DNA of 17,561 nt from CAVVIO01 sp963748095 (lineage in GTDB: Bacteria; Bacteroidota; Bacteroidia; Bacteroidales; UBA10428): NCBI GenBank assembly GCA_963748095.1, contig CAVVIO010000066.1, forward strand, positions 1-17,561. Direction: 5' to 3'. Numbering within the stretch: the stretch's first letter is position 1; every line of letters starts with the position of its first letter. A program made the translations under genes and the position numbers. The notes beneath the pieces are model-generated. The model saw nothing but the letters and a program-made list of their open reading frames with translations, did no database searches and had not been told where the DNA came from. This document shows, piece by piece, positions 1 through 8,672 of this stretch.

Positions 1-1
1 C

Positions 2-601
2 ACCGAAGGCCGCGTGCGGGCACGCATCAAGGCACCGGAGGCAAACAGTGTGTTTCTAAATATCGATGGCATCAGGTACCCATTGACCAAGGATTCGCTT
101 GGCTTTTGGATGGGCGATTCGGCGCCGCTCACCGAAGGCAACCACTACTATGGGCTTGTTATCGATGGCGCCGAGGTACCCGATCCGGGCAGCACCTTCA
201 TCTTCGGTTCCGGTGCGTGGCGAAACGATATCGAAATTCCGGCTGAAGATCAGGACTTCTATGCCCTGAAAAACGTACCACACGGCCAGTTACGCGAGAT
301 TTACTATTATGGCAATACCAGTAAATCCATCCGCCATTGTTTTGTATATACACCGCCGGATTACGATAAGGATGTGACCAAACACTATCCGGTACTGTAT
401 CTGCAACACGGCTATCGCGAGGGCGAAAGCGGTTGGGGCGACCAGGGACATGCCGGCCTGATCATGGACAACCTGATTGCCGAAGGAAAAGTCAAAACCA
501 TTTATCATCGTGATGGAAAATGGAGGTATTTCCGGAGATTTGAGCAAACAGGGCGGCTTGCGCGGCTTCGATTGGGGAAAATTCGAACACATTCTTCTTG
601 A
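2..601 (+). CDS. CE1-type esterase, 5'-truncated first part (upstream of frameshift)
   Basis: This is the N-terminal part of a secreted carbohydrate esterase of the Fes/esterase D (CE1-like, alpha/beta-hydrolase) type. The frame is open to the left edge, so the true start and any signal peptide lie outside the window. The first ~85 residues resemble the E-set/immunoglobulin-like domain that precedes such esterases; the alpha/beta-hydrolase fold begins around FVYTPPDYDKD and YPVLYLQHG. Homology in this frame ends near position 494, after the DNLIAEGKVK motif; the remaining residues to 601 are out-of-frame noise. The protein continues in another frame in the next entry. Removing one A from the AAAA run at 494-497 restores an AEGKVKPFIIVM reading. 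The locus suggests action on acetyl, feruloyl or similar esters of plant-type polysaccharides; the exact ester is not readable from sequence. Confidence 0.8.
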   Translation, partial: TEGRVRARIKAPEANSVFLNIDGIRYPLTKDSLGFWMGDSAPLTEGNHYYGLVIDGAEVPDPGSTFIFGSGAWRNDIEIPAEDQDFYALKNVPHGQLREIYYYGNTSKSIRHCFVYTPPDYDKDVTKHYPVLYLQHGYREGESGWGDQGHAGLIMDNLIAEGKVKTIYHRDGKWRYFRRFEQTGRLARLRLGKIRTHSS

Positions 602-1874
602 AGATGTGATCCCGTATGTTGATTCAAATTTCCGTACGATAGCTGATCGGTCGCACCGGGCGATGGCAGGCCTTTCGATGGGGGGCATGCAAACCAAACG
701 CATCACGCTGGACAACCCCGGCGTATTTTCATACATCGGCCTTTTCAGTGGAGGCAGCATCTCGAAAGAAGATATGGACAAAGTTCCGGGATTCAAGGAC
801 AAGTTTAAACTCGTATTTGTGAGTTACGGAAGCCGCGAGCTTGAAGGGAACCATCGTGTTTTCGGTGGCGACCCCAGGGCAAACACTGATTCGTTAAAGC
901 AGGAAGGTGTTAATTGCGTATTTTATGTTTCACCGAATACTGCACACGAATGGCAGAGCTGGAGACGCAGTCTGCACGAGTTTGCACCTTTGCTGTTTCG
1001 GGACGATACTGCTGCTGTCAAACAGGGAGCACGCCGCGGCGGCTTTGGCGGACCAATCGAACTCGGGCCCGATGAAAAACAGGTCTTTAGCGATCCGCCT
1101 GCCGGATTCCGCGACAAACGTGATGTTCTGCACGGTACAATTACAACGGTGAAATATGATTCCAAAACACTCTCCACGCATCGCGAAATGCTGGTTTACA
1201 CGCCTCCCGGTTATTCGGCGGATAAAAAGTATCCGGTGATCTATTTGCTACACGGCCTTAATTCCACTGCCGGCCAGTGGCCATACTGGGTTCGTGCCGA
1301 CTATATCGTGGATAACCTACTGGCTGATGGCAAGATTGGGCCGGCGATCATGGTTTTTCCAAACTGCAATGCAAATGTAACGGTTGGCAATCCAAAACCT
1401 GACGAACAGGCGGACCGAAAAGACGGATTTAAAGGTTACGGCGAGCCTTTCGAAAACGACTTGCTCAAAGACATTATTCCTTACGTTGAGTCGCATTATT
1501 CGGTTTATACCGACCGCGAACACCGCGCACTCGTGGGACTGTCGATGGGGGGCGGTCAAACGCTGAACATCGGGCTGGCCCATATCAATCTGTTCGACTA
1601 CATTGGTGGATTTTCGTCGGCACCGAATACCAACCAATTTGGTGGACTTTCAAACGCGCCGCTGTTGCCCGACCCTGTGGCCGCCAAAGATAGCCTCAAG
1701 GTGCTATGGCTGGCATGCGGCAGCAAGGACGGGTTGATCCGGGTCAGCCAGGGCGTGCACCGTTACCTAAAAGAACAAGGCATACCGCACGTGTGGAATG
1801 TGGATGGCAATGCACACGACGATACCGAATGGGCCAACAACCTGTATTGGTTTGTTCAGCATATTTTCAAATAG
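477..1874 (+). CDS. Tandem CE1-type esterase, main part (downstream of frameshift)
   Basis: This 465-residue frame carries the rest of the first esterase domain and a complete second one. The start at 477 is only an in-frame TTG, not a true start: genuine homology begins near 494 and belongs to the gene entering from the left edge. The first domain shows the nucleophile elbow GLSMGG (Ser67), a GSRE segment where the second domain has GSKD, and a TAHEW histidine motif. The second domain starts near residue 200, with YTPPGY and YLLHGLN motifs, then GLSMGG (Ser356), GSKDG (probable catalytic Asp) and NAHDDTEW (probable catalytic His). Both domains therefore look catalytically competent if the frame is repaired; spanning 2-1874 minus one base gives an uninterrupted frame. 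GC content is visibly higher than in the genes that follow. Confidence 0.85.
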   Translation: MPKEKSKPFIIVMENGGISGDLSKQGGLRGFDWGKFEHILLEDVIPYVDSNFRTIADRSHRAMAGLSMGGMQTKRITLDNPGVFSYIGLFSGGSISKEDMDKVPGFKDKFKLVFVSYGSRELEGNHRVFGGDPRANTDSLKQEGVNCVFYVSPNTAHEWQSWRRSLHEFAPLLFRDDTAAVKQGARRGGFGGPIELGPDEKQVFSDPPAGFRDKRDVLHGTITTVKYDSKTLSTHREMLVYTPPGYSADKKYPVIYLLHGLNSTAGQWPYWVRADYIVDNLLADGKIGPAIMVFPNCNANVTVGNPKPDEQADRKDGFKGYGEPFENDLLKDIIPYVESHYSVYTDREHRALVGLSMGGGQTLNIGLAHINLFDYIGGFSSAPNTNQFGGLSNAPLLPDPVAAKDSLKVLWLACGSKDGLIRVSQGVHRYLKEQGIPHVWNVDGNAHDDTEWANNLYWFVQHIFK

Positions 1875-1924
1875 CCGGAGATCAAACACCCTAAAAACTC
1901 TAACGGATATATAGTCGAAACAAA

Positions 1925-2235
1925 ATGTATATGAAAAAGATAAGAGAAATGGTAATCCTGTTGCTCGCGCTGATAACGGAGGGAAAGGTTCACAGAGAGC
2001 ATTTTATGTTACAGCTACAAATCCGGCAGGACCGTGGTCTGATCCTTTATGGGTTGGTACAGCTGCGACCAAAGACATATCGACTGAGGTGACAGGCGGT
2101 TTTATCGGTACCTATATTGGGATGTATGCATCAGGAAACGGTAGTGCAAACACTAATCCCGTCGATTTCGACTGGTTCGATTCTGAAAAGGATCCCACTG
2201 TCCGCTATTCATGGTCATTCATTTCAAAAAAATAA
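1925..2235 (+). pseudogene. GH43 glycosidase remnant with internal deletions
   Basis: This gap contains pieces of a GH43 beta-xylosidase/arabinofuranosidase-type gene. Three segments are visible. At 1931 an ATG opens a signal-peptide-like stretch (MKKIREMVILLLAL). From about 1969, in the next frame, comes an internal catalytic piece with AFYVTATNPAGPWSDPLWV, a pattern typical of the GH43 blade before the second catalytic Asp. Immediately afterwards comes a C-terminal beta-sandwich end with STEVTGGF, YIGMYASGNG and FDWFD, stopping with TAA at 2233. The catalytic centre between the pieces is missing, and the signal piece is out of frame with the rest. It cannot encode a working enzyme. Large internal deletions are the direct reading; assembly collapse of a longer gene would look the same. 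It is too divergent from the GH43 gene at 8673 to be simply a copy of its end. Confidence 0.7.
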
Positions 2236-2254
2236 TTATTTTTAATTAACTGCT

Positions 2255-4294
2255 ATGAAATTTAAGTATGTTGTCGTATTAATTGTAATATTTTTCTTTT
2301 CTATAGTGAATGGAAAGGCTCAGGTATTATATGTCGGAGCCAATTATCATCCGCACGATGATAAAAACCCGGAAAAAATCAAAAAAGATATTCAATTAAT
2401 GAAAGATGCCGGGTTTAATGTTGTACGTATGGGGCATCTTGCATGGGACAGCTACGAGCCTGCAGAGGGACAGTTTGATTTTGGTTGGTTTGACACCGTA
2501 ATGGATATGATGGCAAAAGCCAATATAAAAGTAATCCTTGATATTGCTATCCGGCCTGCCCCTATCTGGCTGCATTACAAATATCCTTCCATTAATATTA
2601 CAGACGCAAGCGGGAATATGCTGTATCCAAATCATCGTTACATGGAAGATATGGGTGACCCAATGTACCAGAAATATGCCCTGCGTTATACAGATGTTAT
2701 CACTAAACGCTATGCGAACCACCCGGCATTACTGGCCTTTGGTATTGACAATGAATCCGGGGACGGCCCGATTTCTTATTCTGAACCGGCAAGAAAAAGG
2801 TTTATTGCGTGGCTAAAAAAGAAATATGGTACTGCTGATAATTTGGACAAAGCCTGGGCAGGTCAGCGCTGGTCGCGAAAAATAAATGATTTTGATGAAG
2901 TCGGATTTCCTGCATCGGGGACCATTAATGGAGCGCCCGAAAGAATACTCGATTTCAGACGTTTCATATCCGATGAAATAAACGGGTTGCTATTTAAAGT
3001 AATTGAAACGGTTAATACCAATGCCCCCAATGCATTGACAAATACCAATGCCTGGTATTACAGTCCAATGAAGTACTTTGACTATTCAAAAATTGCCTAT
3101 TCAGGCAAGATGACTCGTGAGGGCTGTGGTTTTTATCCTGGAAATTCCTTAACGACCAATTGGGGTGTGATGAACGCCCTGTTCGGTATTGCCCGTATTC
3201 AGTTCGAAAGTACAAATCCGTTCTGGTGTAGTGAATTTACAACCATGACAGCTGTTCCGAACTCCATTAGAAAATCAGCTTATGCATCCTTAATGTATGG
3301 TAACCAAATGGTCTGTGGCTGGACCTGGCAAAGCATGTGGGCAGGTGAAGAACAGTACCTGGAAGGTATGCTGGACTGGGATGGTATTCCTAACCGCAAA
3401 TACTATGAATACAAGAAAATTGCTGCTGAATTTAAAAAGATTGAGAAGTACTTTCCTTATAAACCTAAAGCAGAAGTTGGCCTGGCATTCTCATTTCCCA
3501 GCCAGATTGCAAGTAAATACTTCCCTGAACAACATGAAAACCAGCTTCAGGCCTGTTTTGATCTGTTTTACTGGCGCAACATGGATGCCCGGGTTGTGGA
3601 AATAACCAAAAGCGCGTTGAACTATAAATTATTGTTTGTTCCGGGTGTAGCCGTAATGGATAAAACAACTGCAATTAAAATTCGTGACTTTGTAAAAAAT
3701 GGCGGTACTGTTGTTATGACAAGTAACTCGGCTATAGTTGATACAACAGGACAGGTGTTTGCCACTACCCGTCCGGGCATGTTAAATGATGTATTTGGTA
3801 TTCGGTTGGGAGGCTACGAAGAAACCGAAACGATGAATGAAATATCACCCAAATCTTATAAAGGAAAAAAGATAGAGTTTACCTATAAGGGTAAGGCCAT
3901 CAATACGGAGTCAGCAAGATTCGATATTATTGATCCCAGAGGAGCCGAAGTTCTTGGAAGTATTACCAGTCTGGATAAAGACTATCCGGTTATGACATCG
4001 AATAAATACGGCAAGGGAAGAGCAATTTATGTTGGTTTGCCAGCCATTGGAAATGTACTTAATCCTTTGCTGGATGAACTTATAGATGACCTGGGTATTA
4101 CAAAAGGCCCGGATGTACCTGCCGGTGTAATGGCCAGACAAATTGATAAAAACCATTACCTGTACCTCAATGTAAGCGATGAGCCTAAAGAGATTCAGAT
4201 AAAAGGAAACTCACGAAGTTTACTTTTTGACAAAAACTACTCCGGCAATTTTACCATTGCACCTTACGAACCGGAATTTATTGAAATCAAATAA
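2255..4294 (+). CDS. GH42 beta-galactosidase
   Basis: Intact 679-residue secreted enzyme expected to release terminal beta-linked galactose from oligosaccharides. Residues 1-22 form a hydrophobic signal peptide ending in GKAQ. The GH42 (beta/alpha)8 catalytic domain follows, opening with YHP and continuing through DIQLMKDAGFNVVRMG. The acid/base is Glu167 in the FGIDNESGD motif, and the probable nucleophile is Glu327 in FWCSEFTT. From about residue 400 the protein has the class I glutamine amidotransferase-like domain seen as the trimerisation domain of GH42 enzymes (LLFVPGVAVM, IRDFVKNGGTVVMTSNS). A small C-terminal beta domain ends the protein. The ATG at 2255 is supported by the signal peptide; the leader is AT-rich without a Shine-Dalgarno sequence. 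The next gene begins within two bases of the stop, so the two are probably co-transcribed. Confidence 0.93.
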   Translation: MKFKYVVVLIVIFFFSIVNGKAQVLYVGANYHPHDDKNPEKIKKDIQLMKDAGFNVVRMGHLAWDSYEPAEGQFDFGWFDTVMDMMAKANIKVILDIAIRPAPIWLHYKYPSINITDASGNMLYPNHRYMEDMGDPMYQKYALRYTDVITKRYANHPALLAFGIDNESGDGPISYSEPARKRFIAWLKKKYGTADNLDKAWAGQRWSRKINDFDEVGFPASGTINGAPERILDFRRFISDEINGLLFKVIETVNTNAPNALTNTNAWYYSPMKYFDYSKIAYSGKMTREGCGFYPGNSLTTNWGVMNALFGIARIQFESTNPFWCSEFTTMTAVPNSIRKSAYASLMYGNQMVCGWTWQSMWAGEEQYLEGMLDWDGIPNRKYYEYKKIAAEFKKIEKYFPYKPKAEVGLAFSFPSQIASKYFPEQHENQLQACFDLFYWRNMDARVVEITKSALNYKLLFVPGVAVMDKTTAIKIRDFVKNGGTVVMTSNSAIVDTTGQVFATTRPGMLNDVFGIRLGGYEETETMNEISPKSYKGKKIEFTYKGKAINTESARFDIIDPRGAEVLGSITSLDKDYPVMTSNKYGKGRAIYVGLPAIGNVLNPLLDELIDDLGITKGPDVPAGVMARQIDKNHYLYLNVSDEPKEIQIKGNSRSLLFDKNYSGNFTIAPYEPEFIEIK

Positions 4295-4295
4295 A

Positions 4296-6368
4296 ATGAA
4301 CATAATACTTAAAAAAAACAGCATGAGAGAATCATTAAAATGTCATAAACTAACCGCGATTGTCGCTTTTACTATCGCTATTTGGTTAACCGGGGCCGGT
4401 CACTTAGAAGCCCAGACAGTGTGGCTTGATGAGCTGGATCTTAGCGCCGCTACCCAGGGATACGGGATGCCTGCAAAAAATAAAACGATTGACGGTAATA
4501 CCATGACAATTGCCGGTAAAAAATTCGACCGTGGATTCGGGACACATGCCGAAAGTTTTTTAACGATTCTACTGAAAGGAAAAGCAATTGAGTTTACCGC
4601 CATGGTTGGCATGGATGATGAAGTAGCCGGTCACCAGCCTGCTTCAGAGTTTGTTGTATACGGCGATGGTAAAAAATTATGGTCGAGTGGCGTGATGCGA
4701 CTGGGCGATGCTGCCAGGTCTTGTTCTGTACCTCTTTCCGGCGTAAAAAAATTAGAGTTAGTGGTAACAGATGGTGGTAATGGCAATTATTACGACCATG
4801 CGGACTGGGCAGATGCCAAATTTATGACGGATGAGGTAACGACTTTTGAGACTTTCAACCCAGTAGCAAGTGAACCTTACATCCTTACACCTCTCCCACC
4901 CGCCAAACCAAGGATCAACGGAGCACGCGTCTTTGGAGTTCGTCCGGGATCACCATTCGAATTCCGGGTACCTGCAACCGGTGATCGTCCCATGATCTTT
5001 TCAGCTACCGGATTACCTTCGGGATTGGAAATTGATCCTAAAAGCGGCGTTATTACAGGAAAGCTGCTAAAAGCCGGAACTTATGAGGTTACTCTTGGCG
5101 CTGAGAATGCAAAAGGAAAGGATGAAAAAAAATTACGTATTGTATGTGGGGAACAGATTGCACTGACTCCACCAATGGGCTGGAACAGTTGGAACTGTTT
5201 TGCAGGTGAAGTTTCAGCCGAAAAAGTAAAACGTGCTGCAGACGCAATGGTAGAAAGTGGTTTGGTCAATCATGGCTGGACTTACATTAATATCGACGAT
5301 TTCTGGCAGAATCACCGTGATTCAAAAGACTCTTCATTACGTGGTAAGTTTCGCGATGAAGCCGGTAATATTGTGCCTAATTCCAGGTTTGGGGATATGA
5401 AAGCGCTTGCTGACTATGTTCATAGTCTGGGGTTAAAAATAGGGCTTTATTCCAGCCCCGGCCCCTGGTCATGCGGTGGTTGTGCCGGCAGTTACGGACA
5501 TGAAGAACAGGATGCCAGAACTTATGCAAAGTGGGGTTTTGATTATTTAAAGTATGATTGGTGTAGTTATGGTGGTGTAATTGACGGAATGCCGGATAAT
5601 GATCCGTACAAAGTCTCTTCTTTGTCATTCGAAGGGGGCGGAAATCTGGAAGTAGCCAAAAAGCCCTTCCAAATTATGGGTAATTATCTGCGTGAACAGC
5701 CACGGGATATTGTTTACAGCTTGTGTCAATACGGGATGTCTGATGTCTGGAAATGGGGCGGCTCTGTTCATGGCAATAGCTGGCGTACTACCAATGATAT
5801 TACCGATACCTGGTCAAGTGTGAGAAATATTGCCCTGGCTCAGGACAAAACAGCACCCTGGGCTAAACCGGGAAATTGGAATGACCCGGATATGCTTGTA
5901 ATAGGAACGGTGGGATGGGGTAATCCGCACCCCAGTAAGTTGAGACCCGATGAGCAATACCTGCATATGAGTCTTTGGTGTCTTTTTTCTGCTCCACTCC
6001 TTATTGGCTGCGACATGGAGAAACTTGATGATTTTACATTGAACCTGCTGACAAATGATGAAGTGATTGCTGTTAATCAGGATCCGCTTGGCAAACAAGC
6101 TACTTGTGTCCAGACAATAGGTGATTTACGTATTTATGCAAAAGAACTTGAAGATGGAAGTTATGCTGTGGGATTCTGTAACTTTGGCCTGGAAAAAGTG
6201 GATATATCCTATAAAGATTTTGAGAAACTGGGTATTTCAGGGATTCAAAAGGTCCGTGATTTATGGAGGCAGAAGGATATTGCCAGCATCAATACCCAAA
6301 AGGACCAACTTTCACTAAAAGTTCCTGTGCATGGAGTGCTTTTTTATAAATTTACTCCTGTGAACTAG
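4296..6368 (+). CDS. GH27 alpha-galactosidase with N-terminal NPCBM domain
   Basis: Intact secreted enzyme (690 residues from this start) predicted to hydrolyse terminal alpha-galactosides. The frame stays open upstream to 4227, inside the GH42 gene, but the signal peptide fixes the start at the ATG at 4296 or, equally plausibly, at 4323 (MRESLK, hydrophobic core, then LEAQ). Residues ~42-180 are an NPCBM domain with LDELDLS and FDRGFGTHAES motifs. Residues ~207-285 form a putative Ig/He_PIG-type domain (GLPSGLEIDPKSGVITG). The GH27 barrel starts at TPPMGWNSWNCF. Asp421 in YLKYDWC is the expected nucleophile and Asp501 in TTNDITDTW the expected acid/base. A C-terminal beta domain ends the protein. 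It lies one base after the GH42 stop. Together the two enzymes would remove both beta- and alpha-galactose caps. Confidence 0.93.
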   Translation: MNIILKKNSMRESLKCHKLTAIVAFTIAIWLTGAGHLEAQTVWLDELDLSAATQGYGMPAKNKTIDGNTMTIAGKKFDRGFGTHAESFLTILLKGKAIEFTAMVGMDDEVAGHQPASEFVVYGDGKKLWSSGVMRLGDAARSCSVPLSGVKKLELVVTDGGNGNYYDHADWADAKFMTDEVTTFETFNPVASEPYILTPLPPAKPRINGARVFGVRPGSPFEFRVPATGDRPMIFSATGLPSGLEIDPKSGVITGKLLKAGTYEVTLGAENAKGKDEKKLRIVCGEQIALTPPMGWNSWNCFAGEVSAEKVKRAADAMVESGLVNHGWTYINIDDFWQNHRDSKDSSLRGKFRDEAGNIVPNSRFGDMKALADYVHSLGLKIGLYSSPGPWSCGGCAGSYGHEEQDARTYAKWGFDYLKYDWCSYGGVIDGMPDNDPYKVSSLSFEGGGNLEVAKKPFQIMGNYLREQPRDIVYSLCQYGMSDVWKWGGSVHGNSWRTTNDITDTWSSVRNIALAQDKTAPWAKPGNWNDPDMLVIGTVGWGNPHPSKLRPDEQYLHMSLWCLFSAPLLIGCDMEKLDDFTLNLLTNDEVIAVNQDPLGKQATCVQTIGDLRIYAKELEDGSYAVGFCNFGLEKVDISYKDFEKLGISGIQKVRDLWRQKDIASINTQKDQLSLKVPVHGVLFYKFTPVN

Positions 6369-6471
6369 GTTCATGTATTTTTTTATAGTTTTAGGATATT
6401 AAAAAAACAGCATTTAGATTCCGGTATATGCAATCAACTGACGAAGCAAAAACATTTCATTAACATATAAC

Positions 6472-7929
6472 ATGATGACACTGAAAAAATTGGCTATAGG
6501 GAAAGTTCTGGGAGGATTACTTTTTACGGGTTTAATTCTTTCCGCCTGCAATCAGGTAAAACCTCCTGCACCTTACGGCCCGGTTCCATCAGAAAATCAG
6601 ATAAGATGGCAGGAGATGGAATATTACGCTTTCGTTCATTTCTCATTAAATACCTATACAAATCAGCCCTGGGGATATGGTAATGAAGATATCAACCTGT
6701 TTAATCCAACAAAACTGGATTGCCGGCAATGGGCCCGAATATGCAAGGAAGCAGGAATGAAAGGGATTATCATTACGGCAAAGCATCATTGCGGTTTTTG
6801 TCTGTGGCCTTCCAAATACACGGAGTATTCCGTGAAAAATGCTCCCTGGAAAAATGGTAAGGGGGATGTTGTTCGTGAACTGGCAGATGCCTGTAAGGAA
6901 TACGGGTTGAAATTAGGAATTTATTTGTCTCCCTGGGACAGAAACTCTGCGGATTACGGAAAACCAGAATATATAACTTATTTCAGAAATCAATTAAAGG
7001 AACTGCTTACCAACTACGGGGATATTTTTGAAATATGGTTCGATGGTGCCAACGGCGGTACGGGATATTACGGTGGCGCAAATGAAAACCGTAAAATAGA
7101 CCGTAAGACCTATTACGACTGGAAAAACACGTACAAACTTGTCCGTAAATTACAACCCAATATTGTAATCTGGAATGATGGCGGAGACCGCGCTGATCTG
7201 CGCTGGGTTGGAACCGAAGCAGGTTTTGTCGGTGAAACAAACTGGAGTTTGTTGAACGATACCGGCGAAGTTTCCTGGAATATGTTACATTACGGCCTTG
7301 AAAACGGGAACGCATGGGTTCCTGCTGAAGTAAATACTTCTATCAGGCCTGAATGGTTCTACCACCCGGGTGAAGATGCCAAAGTAAAATCAGTGCCTAA
7401 GTTAATGGATACTTATTACAACTCTATTGGACGAAACGCTACATTACTTCTTAACTTTCCGATTATGCCCAATGGGTTGATCAATAAAAAAGATGAAGAA
7501 GCTGCACTGGGATTTGCCAAAGCAGTGAAGGAGGCATTTGCTACAGATTTGACCGATAATGCAAAAGCAGAAGCTTCGAATGTCCGCGGAAATTCAAGAA
7601 AGTACAATGCTTCTAAGGCTATCGATACCGATAAAAATACTTATTGGGCAACCGATGATAGTGTAACTACAGCTTCGCTGACCATAGATTTTGGCAAACC
7701 AACCACTTTTAATCGTTTTCTGGCACAGGAATATATTCGACTGGGACAGAGAGTGAAAGCCTTCACTGTTGAAGCTTATATTGACGGGAGCTGGAAAGAA
7801 CTGGCAAAGGCAACCACGATCGGGTATAAACGAATCCTTCGTTTCCCTACTGTCGAAGCAACTAAACTTCGTTTCAATATTACCGATTCGAAAAGTTGTC
7901 CCGTAATTTCCAACTATTGGCGTTTATGA
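6472..7929 (+). CDS. GH29 alpha-L-fucosidase (subfamily B-like) lipoprotein, 5' part before frameshift
   Basis: Exported alpha-L-fucosidase, probably acting on alpha-1,3/1,4-linked fucose judging by resemblance to GH29 subfamily B enzymes such as bifidobacterial AfcB (from memory). The signal peptide ends in a lipobox, LILSAC, with Cys26 as the expected lipidated residue. The catalytic domain spans about residues 45-350, with FVHFSLNTYT, ITAKHHCGFCLWPSKYT, LGIYLSPWDRN, and the nucleophile Asp191 in EIWFDGANGG. A discoidin-like F5/8 type C module occupies ~360-485 (KAIDTDKNTYWATD). The frame breaks near 7915, where one extra base turns an expected SNIGVYDAPQ reading into SNYWRL and a stop. The rest of the protein is encoded at 7916-8575. 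Spanning 6472-8575 minus one base gives 700 residues with no stop. Confidence 0.9.
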   Translation: MMTLKKLAIGKVLGGLLFTGLILSACNQVKPPAPYGPVPSENQIRWQEMEYYAFVHFSLNTYTNQPWGYGNEDINLFNPTKLDCRQWARICKEAGMKGIIITAKHHCGFCLWPSKYTEYSVKNAPWKNGKGDVVRELADACKEYGLKLGIYLSPWDRNSADYGKPEYITYFRNQLKELLTNYGDIFEIWFDGANGGTGYYGGANENRKIDRKTYYDWKNTYKLVRKLQPNIVIWNDGGDRADLRWVGTEAGFVGETNWSLLNDTGEVSWNMLHYGLENGNAWVPAEVNTSIRPEWFYHPGEDAKVKSVPKLMDTYYNSIGRNATLLLNFPIMPNGLINKKDEEAALGFAKAVKEAFATDLTDNAKAEASNVRGNSRKYNASKAIDTDKNTYWATDDSVTTASLTIDFGKPTTFNRFLAQEYIRLGQRVKAFTVEAYIDGSWKELAKATTIGYKRILRFPTVEATKLRFNITDSKSCPVISNYWRL

Positions 7930-8575
7930 TGCTCCCCAGCTTTTAGAACCGCCGGAAATAATCAGGAACCAGGAAGGTAAAATAATTATAACTCCGTCAG
8001 ATGCCGAATCGGAAGTTTATTACACCCTGGATGGCAATGAACCAACTACGGAATCGAAAAAATATACCGGTCCGTTTCAGACAGAAGGAAAATTGGAGGT
8101 TAATGCTATTGCTTACGAATCAGCTTCCGGCAAAAGCAGTCCGGTATCTCACGAAAAATTTGACCTCGCCCGCAAGGATTGGAAAATTGTCGGGATTAAT
8201 GATGAAAAGGCCTATGCAGTTATAGACGGAGATACAAAGACGTCATGGCATCAAAGCAGTGATAAAAAATTACCCGTTGATCTGGTCATCGACCTGGGGA
8301 AACAACAAAACGTTTGTGGTTTCAGGTATTTTCCTGACCAGGCTCTGTGGGGCCCCGGTATCATTACTAACTACAGGTTTTACGTTTCCAATGATAACAG
8401 GAAATGGAAGCTTGCTGATCAGGGCGAATTCTCCAACATTAAAAACAATCCATTGTGGCAGGTTAAAGAGTTTGCACCTGAAAACATCAGGTATATCAAG
8501 TTCCAGGCTATGGAAAATACTGAGAATAACAATAACATTGGATATGCAGAAGTTGATATAATTACTGAAAATTAA
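7916..8575 (+). CDS. GH29-B fucosidase, 3' part after frameshift (hexosaminidase-C-like and discoidin modules)
   Basis: This is the C-terminal end of the preceding fucosidase in a different frame, with no credible start of its own. It begins IGVYDAPQLLEPPEI. A short beta-sandwich like the chitobiase/beta-hexosaminidase C-terminal repeat follows, with VYYTLDGNEPT as its hallmark. A second F5/8 type C (CBM32-like) module runs from about 8185 to the end, with VIDGDTKTSWHQ, DLVIDLGKQQNVCGFRYFPDQ and YAEVDI. The modules would anchor the enzyme to galactose-rich or similar glycans. If the frameshift is real rather than a sequence error, this segment is untranslated and the lipoprotein loses its second binding module while keeping its catalytic domain. 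Confidence 0.8.
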   Translation: MGVYDAPQLLEPPEIIRNQEGKIIITPSDAESEVYYTLDGNEPTTESKKYTGPFQTEGKLEVNAIAYESASGKSSPVSHEKFDLARKDWKIVGINDEKAYAVIDGDTKTSWHQSSDKKLPVDLVIDLGKQQNVCGFRYFPDQALWGPGIITNYRFYVSNDNRKWKLADQGEFSNIKNNPLWQVKEFAPENIRYIKFQAMENTENNNNIGYAEVDIITEN

Positions 8576-8616
8576 TGCTATAAAAAGATTTATTATGAAC
8601 TGTAAGAATAAAACAA

Positions 8617-8634
8617 GTTATTTCATTAAATAAC
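8617..8634 (+). repeat. AT-rich inverted repeat between fucosidase and GH43 genes
   Basis: GTTATTT and AAATAAC form a 7-base stem around a 4-base loop (CATT) in the 97-base gap between the two genes. There is no following T tract, so it is not a canonical terminator. It could be a weak operator or transcript-stability element, or chance in AT-rich DNA. Confidence 0.25.
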
Positions 8635-8672
8635 AAGCGCCATCTGGTGGTTGGAGATTAAATAATAAACAA

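Noticed and set aside
290..802. Long minus-strand frame opposite the esterase
   Set aside because: It mirrors the well-supported esterase on the plus strand and has no recognisable motif or signal.
1925..2092. Small secreted protein from the ATG at 1925
   Set aside because: After the signal-like stretch its frame is an out-of-frame reading of recognisable GH43 sequence, so it is part of the remnant rather than a new gene.
6359..6390. Hairpin TGAAC-TAG-GTTCA followed by a T run after the GH27 stop as a terminator
   Set aside because: The stem is only 5 bases and overlaps the stop codon; too weak to call between same-strand hydrolase genes.
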